Source: Ectocarpus siliculosus
Taxonomy: Eukaryota; Sar; Phaeophyceae; Ectocarpales; Ectocarpaceae
Assembly (NCBI GenBank): GCA_000310025.1
Contig: FN649743.1
Coordinates: 2,470,658-2,534,657, forward strand
Direction: 5' to 3'
DNA length: 64,000 nucleotides
The stretch's first letter is position 1; each line of letters begins with the position of its first letter. The translations under genes were made by a program, and so were the position numbers. Shown here one piece after another: positions 34,516-47,500 of the stretch. The notes under the pieces were generated by a model. That model was not told where the DNA came from. It was given only the letters and a program-made list of their open reading frames with translations, and searched no databases.

Positions 34516-37311
34516 CGGGTGCTCCATCAGTCATTGCTGCGTACGCACGTTCTCAAAACGCGACACGTCGTCGAGAGAGCGCGAAACAGCTCATGGAACA
34601 ATTAGGACATAAATAGTCAACAACTCCTCTTCGAGAAAAGATACGGGCCTATTGTCAACATCCACAGCCTGCAGGATAAATGTTGCTGTCATTTCATGCA
34701 CAATGCCTCTGACCTCCGCGCACTAGTCTAGCCCGCACCTCGTCTTCAATGCAAACAATGTAACGCCGCCGTCACCGTTTGTACGCCTATCAAAACCAAA
34801 AGGATTGGTGTTGAATAGAATAGGCGGAGCCGGCAACCCATCTCAGGCAAAACCCATTTCGGCTCGAAAGGGCAGCATAGCTACCCCCAAGGAATCCTGA
34901 CCACAACTTTGCTCGGATTCAGCAACTACAGCAAGTGATGATGATAGATTCCCTCTCCCACTCCAGGACGATCAATTCATTCTTTCCTGGGCCCCTCGTG
35001 ACATTGTTGCATGCTACCACCGCACGGAATGAGAGACGGTATTCCGCCACCGTGTTTGCCTTTTGTCGCCTTCCCGATAGATGATGCACGTGATGGTTTG
35101 CCTGTTGGACGTCTGGAGCTGGCTGGTATGTCTTCAATGCGGCCGTCTGAATAAGAGCCCGCCTGAGCTTCGATCGCTACGCATACGAAATGTTTGGCTG
35201 CCTGGTAGCCCCGACGCGATGCGGCACAGACCGATTTATTTTCGCGGTGATACATGCATTCATTCCTGAACCTTCGCGAGAAGGTGCAACAGCTCCATTC
35301 ACCACCCCAACAGATATCGAATTATTTAAAGTTCACGAATCGGGCGATAGACATCGACATGACCCCGGCAGAGCTCGCAACTTGCCGAGGGATCGAAGTA
35401 CAACCCAGAATGAATATTTACCAACGTGGATTGCCGACATGGGTTTTTTGTGGGACCCTTGTCGATTCGCCAACAATGAACTGTGTACAGTACGAAGGAG
35501 TGCGCACCGCAACCCGAAACGTTCTACGTTGGACAAGCAGGGAATATCGTTCGTTGTGGAAGTCAACAGCACGTCGGAAGCCCGTGAGATTTAGGAAGGA
35601 TGGCATGAAGCATGGCCATACGGGGGTCAAATCTCCGCCAAATCTTTGGTTGACGGGGATGGTGTGTGAGACTTTGATCGGGACGGGAAGAACAATCACA
35701 TGGTACGGGTTGATCGAGCTGTCTAGTATGTAGAAATTGTATGCCTGGCGAAGGAGACAAGACGAGGTAAAGCAGATTGCGACTAGGATCACTGATCGTA
35801 ATGAAGTGCGAGGATGGCCATTCTGTGCAGCTATTGTGCATTGACGTATCACTTACCTCGCTCGTTGAATGTAGTGAAATGAGAACGCGCGGATCTCATT
35901 GGCGGCAACAAGAAAACGAAATCGAAATGGTGCAAGTCGAGCCTACGACGATGAGCGCGTTTCGTATGAAAATGCATATTTCACACGGGATATGCGGCGT
36001 AAAGGGAACCCCCCAGGTAAGGCATGGTGGTAGTGGCGGAAGGAATGAATTGCAGCTCCCCTTCACGCGCTGTTCGTGCACCAATCCCAATAGACCGAAC
36101 GCTTCCAGGTTCTGGCGCGAGATTCACTGAAAACATGTTACGTTGGAAGTTTTCTCGTCAGTTTTATCACCAATTGTGGGCCGGCGCTGAAAAAGTGCAA
36201 GCCCAATATACCGGTACTTGTCAACAAGAGTGAACGTATGTCAGGGGGTGTGATACTCGCGTAGTAGAATAATGGAGTGAATGCCATCGGGAAATCTAAT
36301 GGATAATCACACCATTCGGTACAATCTCTGGACGCGCTGGCCGGGGTCACAAAGGAGAAACGCCACACAGGAGATACATATTTCCGTCTTCCATCAGCCG
36401 TGAACGACTCCCTCGTGACGGTAAAGTCGGATACTACACGTTTCAGCACAAACCCAAGAGTACTGCGTTCTGCGCTTCTTTGGGCGATTGTGAGGCAAAC
36501 CCCGGTCCTTGTAACTGCGCCGACAGTCGAACCCATGACTCAAACGTCAGGAGGTTCCGCCACTTTGCGCGATGAGAAATACACCATTTTGGTACCATTT
36601 GCGACAAAAAGGGTCGGTCGAAAGTCAGTACGGACAGAACCTAGATTTTTGACGCCTCAACGGCATGTTCGTCTCACGAAGACCCTCCAGTCCTCCTGCA
36701 GGGCTACATCCCTACATCAAACCGAGCGAGAGAAATTGATTTATGACATCTCTTCCAGAGAGCGTTCCAAGAAGCAAAGCAACGTCAAACCCATTCGCCG
36801 ATACATATGTGTATCGAAAGAACGTCGAGATAGTTGGAGGAATACCCAGATACCACAGGTGGGCTCCACAACTCAAAGCATGCACAAGCGCGTCGGACGA
36901 CGGTTAAGTTGAGAACCACCGTGCACCTACATTCAGTGAGAGGCTTCCCGATTTGTAATCGCAGACGGCGAAGCACCATGTACCGGCAAGAGCATGGAGC
37001 CTCTCCCGGCCCTCGAAAGCAAAGACAACCTCGGTGTAAGACAGTCTCACGCAGGACCGAACCAACGACATGAGATATCACCAACTGTCGAAAAACGTAG
37101 CCAGGTCAAGGCGCGCGAGGGTTTCCCAGCCGCCACCTCGCGCGCCCCCAAGACAAGACAAAAAAAAGTATAAGCGGGCAGTGACAATCCTGAGGAAAGA
37201 TCTGCGCCATTTTTCGCCATTCTCGCTCTCCCTCCAAGACAACCCCGAACCCCTCCCACAAGGGAGGGAAACAAACAAACAAAAAACACATTTTTCGGAA
37301 CCCCAAGGTTG
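34515..37311. other. Unassigned region with open frames
   Basis: Frames of 130-170 codons exist on both strands (35254-35733 on +, 36138-36536 on -, 36400-36912 on +). None shows a domain I recognise or a convincing splice chain. The overlap of opposing frames makes at most one of each pair real. Confidence 0.35.
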
Positions 37312-40300
37312 TCATCTCCGGCGGTTAGCGCTAGGCCTTCGGGCGCCCCCTGCCGCCGGTCTCGCCTTCGCCCCTCCCGCCCCTCCCTTACCGCCGGCTG
37401 CCGCCTTGGCCTTCAGGGCCGCCTCCTCCGACGCTTGCTTCGCCTGCAGCGCGAGCTGTTCGTCCAACGCCTCCTTGGCTCGGAAAACCTTGGACTGGAG
37501 GTAGAACGATCCTCCCTTGTCTGGGTCGTTGATCTGCATGGTGGGGTTGCAAAGACGGCGAGGACCGGAGCGAGGGAGCTCAATCTCATGCATTGGGGTA
37601 ACCAGCATGTACTGCTACACCTGGACAATATTCGCTGGGTTCCTACCGCGACGAAGAAAGAGAGGCACCACGCTTTAACCCTTTTGAGTCTTCAGGCGTT
37701 CTGACTGATCATTGATTGATCATTTGCAAATGCTGGTGTAGTGGCAAGTCGTGGAGTTGCCGCCCTGCAGCCCTTCGCGCTGTGTATTGGCAAGTCCACA
37801 GGTAGGTGTGTCTAGATTATTAGCACCCGCGCTAACCGGCTGACCAATGAAGAGACGTCAGTGACAGCGGGTATTAGCAAGGTCTCGGGAATGGGGCCAA
37901 TCAATAATGCCAAATCATGAATCTCTCAACGTATGTACATGAACGTGTGTGCATACACACATACATACATACATACATACATACATATGTTCTTTCGCAG
38001 CACCACACATACACTCGCCCGAACGTAGCCACTGCTGCAAAGAGCAGAGGGCAGCAAAACGGAGGGGTATTGCAAGCCCTGCCGAAGCCCAGATATCGAT
38101 GATATCGTGGTATGCTGCATCTCCCAACAATTTGAAAATCGTTCCCAAGACCCAGCAGCCATTGTGTGAGCAGCTGCAACAAACGCTACAACAACACTAC
38201 TACTACTGCTGTAGACGAGTAAAATGTATCAGCAACACATCCACACTCGTGGCGCCACACATACCCTTGCCCGAACCTAGGAAACCACGAGGTACAGGTA
38301 TGTGCTAGTGTGCTGGTGAATGTGCTTGTTTGAAAAACACAGGAGTGCTAGAGAGCTGGCAGGGCACATTTCGGGGGGGGACAGAGAACAGAGAAGTACA
38401 GAAGTACAAATACCAGCTATGGGTCTTCACTGATCATTTTACCCTCTCAGGACTGATCATTTACAATATGCCGAAAATAGACTAGTTGAGCCAGCTAGAC
38501 GACTGATCATTTCAAAGTCTACATACCTACTGACCGCAGCGCGACCACCCATCAACCCTTCTACGATCCTGTCTGTGGCTACCACCCTGTCGCCGGCTTC
38601 CCTCATGGCCTACAGGTGGAGATAGCTGTTGCGTGTGCAGAAGTACACTGGTGTCTTTCTCTGCACTTCTCTCGCTCTCGCTCTAATATTTTGTTTTTGG
38701 CGCAAAAGAAAAAATCTGACAGTCCAGCCTAGACCCAAAGGGGTTAAGAAACCGAGTTCTTCGACGACATTAACCCTACGCATGGATTAAAGTCGCGACA
38801 TGTACATGACCCCGAAGAGATTATATCACTCCGCATGGCACCAGAGCAGCAGCAGCGGCAGCGGCAATCACACCAATGGGAGGTCATGCACATGAAGCGA
38901 TAACGGTTTCTCGGCGCATTGTACGAGATTACCCACGATTCTACCCATCACAGCAAGATCCACAGGGCACAAGTACTCACGCCGAAGTACTGATCGTATC
39001 TCTGCGTGCGGACGCAAAAAGGAGCCACGACGCACAGCATCACGACCGAGCCCCCGGCCAAACGAAGGCAGGAGAAGGCATTCCACGCGTGCAGCACAGG
39101 CGGTATCGACGCCAGCGCCAGAGGCATCGTAGACGGGCATAATATGGTCGCGGCAGCGGCGAAAAAAGCGGGAGTGGGGCGACGGCGGTGAGGGCTGAAG
39201 CAACGGGCCGGTATGTATTGTGGTGCAAGATTGGAAAAATTGGGGGTAATAATCAGCAGAGGGTTGGTGGCTTTATGTCATTCTTGCGGACCAGAGAATC
39301 ATATTCCGTGAAATGTGGAACGGGCTTCTTGAGGGGATTAGATACCAGCATAGATGGAAATTCGTTCACAGGTTGTATCGTACGGACGACCTACACGTGG
39401 AGAAAACAACAGCCCCAACACCACTCGAGTCTTCGATGGTGGCGCGAGGCCCGGGCTGAACCAACAAGCACATCGTGCGCAAAAAGCACAGCCGCGCGGT
39501 GGCTTGATCTCTTGCATACTTCAAGCGTACAAGTATTTGCCACGGTCTAGTCTCATGGGGCTGCATCGAACCCGGCTCCAACGCTCTAAAGAACTAGCAG
39601 AACAGAATACGTAAAAATGAGATATTCGATCGAGAGTGCCCCACGACGATGCCCACACGTGCCCTCTCTGTTGAGATGGTTGGCGTTCCATTGTAAATCG
39701 TTCTGAAAGTTAGCCCCCGCCTCCCGCCCTCTTACACGCTAACCGATCCCGCAACACAGCAGTAGAACACGGAACGCCAACTCATCGCACACTTCAGACT
39801 ATTATGCCAAGACCACACATGCCAGAATTTAGCATTGCTGGAAACAAAGGGACGCAGGTACCTGCTTGATGAGATCTGGCTTCATTTCCCCTTTCTGCAG
39901 GTTGAGGATCTGCATGGCCTCGAGGGTGGATAGCTTGCTCGTTCTCGACATGGCCTTCGCACTCTCCAGGGTACCCGTCCTCGCATCTGCGCCGCGGTGC
40001 GTCGAGCACGAGATAAAACACAGATAGGGGCAGACGAAACGGACGATGCGAAACGTTCAATTCGAAGGTCGTGCATAACTAAGAGATGAAAAGGCTGCAG
40101 ACAACGCAACGGGTGGTCGATAAGACAAGCAAAAATCGACCACAAAAATACGACGAGCGGCTGATCGCCGATCCCTTTGCAGAATCGTTAGCATCAACCG
40201 GCCAACGATTTCACAAACCCAGTATTAGAGTCACAACCCCGGTTGCACAACATAACAACGGGCAAGGTGGTCGACCTAAAAGGGCATCACACGGGCGGGG

Positions 40301-41580
40301 CAGTCAAGGTAGGTTGGGTGGGAAAACAGCAGTGGCGAGGTCGTTCTTGCTGGCGGTTTTACTATTTCTTTGTGGGGTAGTGATGTTCATGACAACGGCG
40401 AGGTCACCGTCTCAATGGGAAATCCCTCGCTTTGACAGCTGTCTGTTCATTGAAGACTCTCGCGACGCCATCGTGCCGAAAAATGGTAACACGATGCAAA
40501 CAGCCCGCGAGTGCCTTCCCGTCCACCTACGCCATTTCTCTTATTCTTGATCCTTTTCGTTTCATTGGTGGACACTGCGCACAGCCACTGCGTAGGCTAT
40601 TCCGGTGTGCTCTGATTCGTTCTCGGCGTAAACGGTTCGCACCACGAACAAACGGAGCAAGTCGTCTGCAACGCACCGCGTTCCCTCCAACGACAATGCG
40701 CAACGAAGCAGGGTGGATGAGGTATCACCTGCACACCCGTGATCGCCATCCCCTGCCTCTGCCGTAGTACCACTTTGCAAGCTCCGACGCTACCACAGAC
40801 CCAACAAACACGATTCAAAAACTGTGAGATACATTTCGTAGGTAAATAGCACGGCTGGGGTGTTAAAAAAAGCTCGTAGTGCACAGGGACGGGATCGGGC
40901 TGCAGGTCACACATGCAAGTGAGGTTATAAAACCAACACGAACATTAGTTCGCGAACGGAGGCGAGAAACGCCACAGGAAAATATTCGAAAATCGCCGCC
41001 ATGCATTTAACCCCCCTCACGATTTCAATACAGCAGTATAATAGTCACAACGCGGAGACCTTCATTCAACGTTGAGAAAAACCTGCAAAACCGTGGATGT
41101 TACAAGAACGGACGACAGGTACTTGCCCGTTTCCAGTGTAAGACCGTACAGCAGTGGCCACGCTGGCGGGCACAGAATTGCGGAGAACACCTACGGTCTG
41201 TCTCAAACATCGCTGCCATCGTGTTCACTTGTACGCGCCGTTCGACGGAGGTACGACAACTACATCAGAGCAGCGGCGAATGGTTTCGTCAGATTTTGAA
41301 AACTCATTTTTAAGAAGAGGCAGGTGATCTCACGCGACAACGTCAATCCCGGGCGGAGGGGGAGACTTAGCAGGCCACGGTTGCCACGTTTAGAAACGCC
41401 GCAAAACCAGTCCGGATCTACAGGCTGCTGTTTTGCTTACAACCATGCTTTGGAAAAATACCATTTTTGTGGCGACTCACTGTGCACGGCCTGGGAGTAG
41501 GCGGACACGAACGCTCTCGACACGATCCCAGCGCTGGCCACAGCCAGCTGAGCGATGATCCTGGCAAATGGGTTAGCCAT
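37312..41580 (-). CDS. PAM16: Mitochondrial import motor subunit PAM16/TIM16
   Basis: PAM16 is a J-like subunit that restrains the J protein PAM18 at the inner-membrane TIM23 motor. Exon 1 (41481-41580) starts MANPFARIIAQLAV and continues to RAFVSAYSQAVH. Exon 2 (39862-39986) encodes the start of the J-like helices (SKLSTLEAMQILNLQ). Exon 3 (37312-37533) encodes NDPDKGGSFYLQSKVFRAKE and an Ala/Gly-rich basic tail to TGA. Junctions are A|GTGAGT to CGCAG|AT, and CAG|GTACCT to ATGCAG|ATC. The N-terminal and GGSFYLQSKV signatures are diagnostic. Direct joining of exons 2 and 3 leaves out the usual YEhLF-type residues, so a micro-exon is expected. A piggyBac-type element lies in the long intron 2. 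Confidence 0.88.
37603..37614 (-). CDS. PAM16: Candidate PAM16 micro-exon
   Basis: The 12 bases read CAGTACATGCTG on the minus strand (Gln-Tyr-Met-Leu), preceded by TAG and followed by GTTACC, in phase with both neighbours. It would partly restore the Tyr-containing stretch that precedes NDPDKGG in the family. The fit is still about two residues short and the site could be chance. Confidence 0.25.
37679..38743. mobile_element. Non-autonomous piggyBac-type DNA transposon
   Basis: It is flanked on both sides by TTAA (37675-37678 and 38744-38747), the piggyBac target. Imperfect inverted ends begin CCCTTTTGAGTCT on the left and, read inwards, CCCCTTTGGGTCT on the right. No transposase frame is present in 1,065 bp. 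The palindromic core TGATCA, usually as ACTGATCATT, occurs twice near the left end (37704 and about 37717) and three times near the right (about 38430, 38452 and 38502). An (ACAT)n run sits inside. The element is in PAM16 intron 2. Confidence 0.72.
37959..37987. repeat. (ACAT)n microsatellite
   Basis: About seven tandem ACAT units within the piggyBac-type element. Confidence 0.95.
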
Positions 41581-44558
41581 TGTCCTCGCTCCCTTTCTTG
41601 CGTCCTGCTTCTTTCCTCGCTCCTCTTGACTCGTTCGGTTCGGCGGGCCTCTGTTGCAACAGATCTGACTCGCCGCTCGCGCTGCCGCCGACAGAACTGC
41701 TGGAATAACTGGCCTCCTCCCAGAGCTGTTCGGGGTCAAGAGGTCACCACAGAGACGATATGCGGCCAAATTTCACCCGGCAATCGCCAATATCAGCTGC
41801 TTCAGAAACAGAATCTGCAGGGTGGGAAACAACCAGACGTTGGCGGGCGCGAGGGCGGTCAGGGGTGCATATTCGTGAGTCGGAGGCAGCTGGATGAAAG
41901 CAAGGGCGGTGCTGCAGCCTACGGACATAATGGCCGAAAAAGCTCTGGAAAACTCTTGCTGTATGTAAGCAAAACGGCAGTCGTTGCTGATGAAAATCTC
42001 CCCCCCCGACCACCGAGCAATGCAACCTCCACTACAAAGACGCTCCTCTAACCATGATTCGCGAAAACAGGTTCGGCACAAATACATGTCGGCTGGGAAA
42101 CAGAGGGGCCACAGGCAGAACGGTACAACAACCCTTGAGAACCAAACGAAAGCGGAAAGGGTACGGTTTGCGTCAGGCCGACCAGTCGCCCTTGGACAGC
42201 AGTACACCGGCGGCTGTTTCATCGAGTACTTGCATCACCGAACCATGGGGGCCTCGGTTTAAGGCAGAAGACACCTCACACCGTAAGACAGCCAAAAGCA
42301 CGAGACAACAGGAAGTCAGCGTGCAGGTGACACGTCACAAGTCATCCTCCGCAACGCGGCCGCAGCTACATCTAGACTACATGCCGAACAGCTGATGCCG
42401 AATTACTACTGTTGCAGCTCGACCACGACACAACCATCGCAAACAATTCGCAGCACACGTCTATATTCCAAGCGACAATGCCAACAAATGGCCGCCTTTC
42501 TCGTTAGGTGCTTACCTCGAACCGCCAGGGGAGGTTAGCGATAGAAGGGGGGGCGCCAAGCACGAAGATGTGGCCAACTACGACTGACTTGTCACCGACC
42601 CAGGCCAAGACCTGATTCTCGGGGGCTCCGCCGAATGTATGCGATACAGGGCGGATGTGCGGATGTTGAGAGTGGAGGAGAAGGGGCGGCGGAACTTTCT
42701 TTTGACAGTCTCGCCGTCTTGCCCGAGGTTTTTCGACCTCATGCGTAGGCTCTATCTACTTGCTACATCCAAACCCACTGTCACCGTGGCGACCGGCTTA
42801 CTACGCAGAGGTATAGACGGCATCACTCCACACCATTGTTTATGGTTGACTTTATCAGAGCTGTCCATATATCCGAGGAGACCCCGACCGTTTTCAAAAA
42901 GCTCGCCTACCCAATCGAGCTTTTAAAGTCGGTCCAGCGGGGGGTGCCATGTTCCATAAGGCATGACCTGTGCTAATCAGGCGGTGGTAAACCTCGCCTA
43001 TGGATGTTATGGGTACTCCGGCACAACGATAGAATCATGAGGTTTACTTGTCGTCGGCTTGTTTCACTTGGCGTGGGGATATCGCGTGTCGAGTGGGAGC
43101 GACGGGCTCTACCTGCCTGTCTCCTTCGCGTCCAACATGTCTCCCGCGACGGCTGACTGGAGCAATCTCCCTGATGGGCAATTTGCCCCCAATCGCAAAA
43201 ATACTACCCGTTCGAGGGTATTGTGCCCCCAATCGAAGGGAGTGGAAGTGTGCACGGGGAGTGCTGAGAAAAGGAGTAAGAACCTGTTGACAACTATTTT
43301 AGGCACGCACCGCAGAAGAAAAGAGGAGAACCTGAAAATCTCCCATGTATGGGGCCTCCTCCTCCATGATGGCCCGGGATGGTGAGACCACAAGTTCAAA
43401 ACACAAACAAACAACTTGATGTGTTTAGCATCGACGTGCAAAAAGTGTATGACGCTGACTGACTCTCACGGAAACTGGTGGTCGCGTCCAAGAACATCAT
43501 TTAATCACTGCAGCGGTGTTGTTGTGGTCTTGTCTTGCTGCCACGACGTGCATCTACCTACAACGCAGCGGTGTGCATTTGATGCGGGGAGGCCAAGACG
43601 TAGGGTGAAACTGAATGTTTCATTCAAAAACAAAAAAAATCCCATATCCTTGCTACGGCAGTCTTTATTGGACTACATGGTCCCAGGGTTTCGCCGGCCA
43701 GGCCCAACCCCGCTAACCTTAGCATTTAAGAGGCAGCACTGCGTCAATACACGTAGGCACCACAAGTGGGAAAAAACAAAAATAATTATTCAAGCTCACG
43801 AACAACGATATTCTTCACGTGGTACACTCACTTCGAACAATAACAATCAATGGGTACTCGACAGTTGCACTTGGGTTCACAACGTGGCCGACAGACGGCA
43901 CATCACTACAACAATGGGACTGGCAGAAGTGTATGTAGGCAAAAGAAGCAAGAGAAATCCCAAAAATTGTCAAGATAATCCTTCACACATTAAACGCATT
44001 TCACTCTGAGCAAAGCAGAAACGAGCCCCGGGGAAGGGAGTTGTCACCCGGTGGCACCGTTTATTTCGTGTTCCGAGGGAGCTGTTCCATGCACTACAAG
44101 ACAAGTGTCTCCGTCGAGCGAGCCGAGCGAGACACTCGAAAAGCTGGAAAGTGGACCAGCGGCAAACTGGTCCAGTACAATACTGGCTACACGTGTGGAG
44201 TGCGAATCTTCGCTTCTCTGCTAGCTCACAATAACGGCAGAGATGTGTAAGCAACTCTCCTCTTAATAGGGCAGCGCTCCCCACACTAGGTTCCAACAAC
44301 ATTAATAATGGGATGCCAGGAAAACCAGAGCACCGAGACATATGTCCGGTTTTCTTCGAAGACCACCGGAACATCGGAACAAGGCGGTTTCGCCACACCG
44401 AAAATACAAACCACACCAAACCGCATAGGTATCACTTCTGGGCACGAAGATCTCGCGGACCTATTTTCACCCGAACGTAAACTCTTTCACGGAAGCGCAA
44501 AATGTTGACAGCGACGCCAACATGCCGTCAGAATATGCCTGAACCAAGAAAGCTGGAC
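41581..44558. other. Intergenic, no supportable gene
   Basis: It lies between the 5' end of PAM16 and the 3' end of the surface-protein gene, so it holds the PAM16 promoter. A 197-codon plus frame at 43416-44009 contains NNNNQWVLDS followed by HNVAD, faintly like a copia-type protease, but it is too weak to call. Confidence 0.35.
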
Positions 44559-47500
44559 CTAATCAGCTGTACAGTACATCAGGGTAACTAACACAGTTGA
44601 CCAACAGCTCAATGTCGCCGCTATTGTACGGATTCCAGCTATCCTGACGGCCGTCGCCCCGCTGGTTGCCGATTCTACCGCCCCGGTGGTAGGCGCTTCA
44701 GTCACCGCCGTGTCTGGCACCAGGGGCGCTTCACTCGACGTGGGTGACGGCGACGGCGTAGTCTGGGAAGACGGCGGGGGGGTCAGGGAAGCCGCGGGCG
44801 GCGACGTCTCACCCGGTGTCGGCGACGGCGATGTGACGGAAGACGGCGGAGGGGTGGGGGAAGCCACCGGCGACGGCGATGTGCCGGAAGACGGCGGAGG
44901 GGTCGGGGAAGCCACCGGGCTGGAGGAGCTTGGTGCCACCTCGCCGGAGGCTGTGGGAGCGTAAGATGTCGGGGCCGGACTTGAACCAACGCCGCCAGGG
45001 ATGTCTCGGGCGGCACCGTCGTCTGTCGGGGAGGGAGTTGGCTCGACCGGGGATGGGGTCGCAGTGGACCCTTCGACGGTCACCGCGTCCAGCGTGCAGG
45101 AGACAGGCCTAGGGCATGGTGAGAAACAAGGCCAGAACAAAATACATGTAAAACCAGTCATATTGTCCCCACCGAAGCAGAAAGTCGATCGCATTATTGC
45201 GTATTTGCGCGTAGATTGTGGGTCTCGGGAAGGGCATGTACGTGTCGTCGAACGATGTTCAGGAGCTCATGACGGAAGGCAGCATGGTCAGAGCACCACG
45301 CAGTCATCAATCAAGGGGACGGTTGGCCGAAATCCGACAATTCAAGTCCAAAACGAAAGAGGCATGCTGGCACAGCGACGATTTTGTCCATTTCAGCCAA
45401 CTTGTCCCAAAGAAACGACCTTGACCTCATTCATGGTGTAGAAATGACCTGTCCATGTTCAGTTTTGATATTCTCCGGCGCTCGTCGTTCGACCTACATC
45501 GTGTGGACCTGTGACCGTCCGCGTTTCCTAACCCCCCGCGCCACCTGTAACATGGCAGTACGAGCAGTGATTGCCTGATCGGTAACACCCCCGACAGAGA
45601 GAATACTGGCATAGTTCGGCCGCAGGGGTAGTGTCGTCTAGCCTTTAATTTCAGATGGACAGAACTCCTTCACACCTGTTATGCGGAGAGGGGGTTGGCC
45701 TGGTCGGTGAAAATAAATAACGTGAGATGACAATCCCCGGATCCCAAGTGCCATGAGGACATCGTCCTCAGCCGCATTTCGCCATAAGAGGTCCTCCTTC
45801 ACCTGCATGTCTTGGTCGGCGTAAAAGCGTCCAAGGTAAGGTCACTTGGTTCTGTAGGTCTTCCTTGTCATTCTGTCTGGCAGCTTTTTTCTATCGTGCG
45901 TTGCGGTTTACGCGCAGGCTTTTTCTCGTTAGATGCCAGTACCGTAGTATCGGTTGGCTTGCGACCACGGAAAGTCTTCCCATTGCCTTGAAGAGTAGGA
46001 AAGGGTGCTACATATATCGAAGTGACACGGCGAACTAAGCCAAAATTCGTCGTCCGTGAAATTTTGCATATTTGCGGTTGCGGTTTAGACACCAGATGAT
46101 ATCGAGAAGTGTGTTCGTTGTTGACATCATCTTCGGCTATATTCCGGCAAGCACCGAGGACGACACCGGAGAAAGTTCCCACCGCCTCGACAAAGTGGGT
46201 TGTTCAGGCAAGCCCATATGCGAGTACCGAGAAGATGCAACACCCTCATCCACCATATCCCTAACCCCGTGATTAGTGACGGGTACGTCTTACAAAGATC
46301 TTTCGCGGGGAACAAACGCCCATTCATGCTGGACGAGGCATACTGTAGTGCGAGGAGGCGCAACCCCGGAAGGCGGCGCACTAACCGGATGAGTGAGCGC
46401 AACCGTCGCACAGAACCTTCCGAAAAACGCAGCGAATGTGTTGACGGCGGTTGCTCAAGCCTCTCTGCTCTCCACCGCCCTCACAACGCAGAACGCTTAC
46501 GTCAACCCCAATGTTTTCATTGACCCAGAAATACAAAAACAAGCAATTCCAAAGGCTTGTAGAAGGGAAGAAAGCATCGAGATTCCCTCGACGTGACATC
46601 TTACCTGTAATGGTAGTCGCCAACCAGGTAGCACGAGTCTGCAGCGTCCGCCATCCGGCGCATGTCTGGCCCCGATGACATGTGGGGAGTGAAGTTGGTA
46701 TGGTATTCAAGTTGCACTTCCCCGCTGCAAGTGAGGTCGGACAACCCGAACAACTGGATGACAGCGCTGCCATCAGAGAGACATTCGCTGAGGAATGGAA
46801 GGCTGGGGGCCGGTACCTCTGGATCCGATTCTGGTGGAAAACATCCCTCGGTCGAAAACCCAGGGGCGCTGACATCGTACCCCGATACCACGTGATCCAC
46901 ACCAGTGGGAACTGTGCACTTGTCGTCGGAGTACTGGGCAGCCACCACATTGAAGGCATTGGGCGAGAGTGCAAAAGGCTCTGCGAGACGACGAGAGAAC
47001 GAGGCATCGGTTGCGACATGTCGGGGTCGCGTGAGCGGAGCCTTGCCGAAGGTCGCCAGGGGATTGTCACGAGACGAAGGCGTCCAAGCCACTACATAGG
47101 ACGAAGAGATTTTCACACCGCTAGGCTTGTCGAAAACAGATGCGTGCATGAGCTTTTTCACCGTAAGAAGAGTTGCGGCAAGACTCAAAGAGCTAAAGCG
47201 GCACTCAAGGCACATCCGCTGCGCGGAACAGCAGCACTAGTACCCCGTGTACATGCCACTTACCGTCGTCTGTGCAGGTTTCGTTGGAAGAGCAGGCCTC
47301 CTCCTCGAGGCACACGTCACCATCGTCATCGTCGAATATGTCGGCAACGGAACAAGAACCAGTGCCGCCAGTTGACAGGTAAACATCTAAGCATTCCTGG
47401 TCCTCGTACACAGTGAGCTTGGTTTCTCCTGTGGAGAGGTTGCACGTGTAAACTAAGGACCGGCCGTCCAGTATGGTCGTGCTCGTGTCTACATAGCATT

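Noticed and set aside
35254-35852. Opposing 159- and 144-codon frames
   Set aside because: They overlap on opposite strands, with no domain, no signal and no splice neighbours; neither can be preferred.
43416-44009. Possible Ty1/copia protease fragment (QWVLDS ... HNVAD)
   Set aside because: Only a few residues fit; the catalytic Gly is missing, and no neighbouring gag, integrase or LTR was found.
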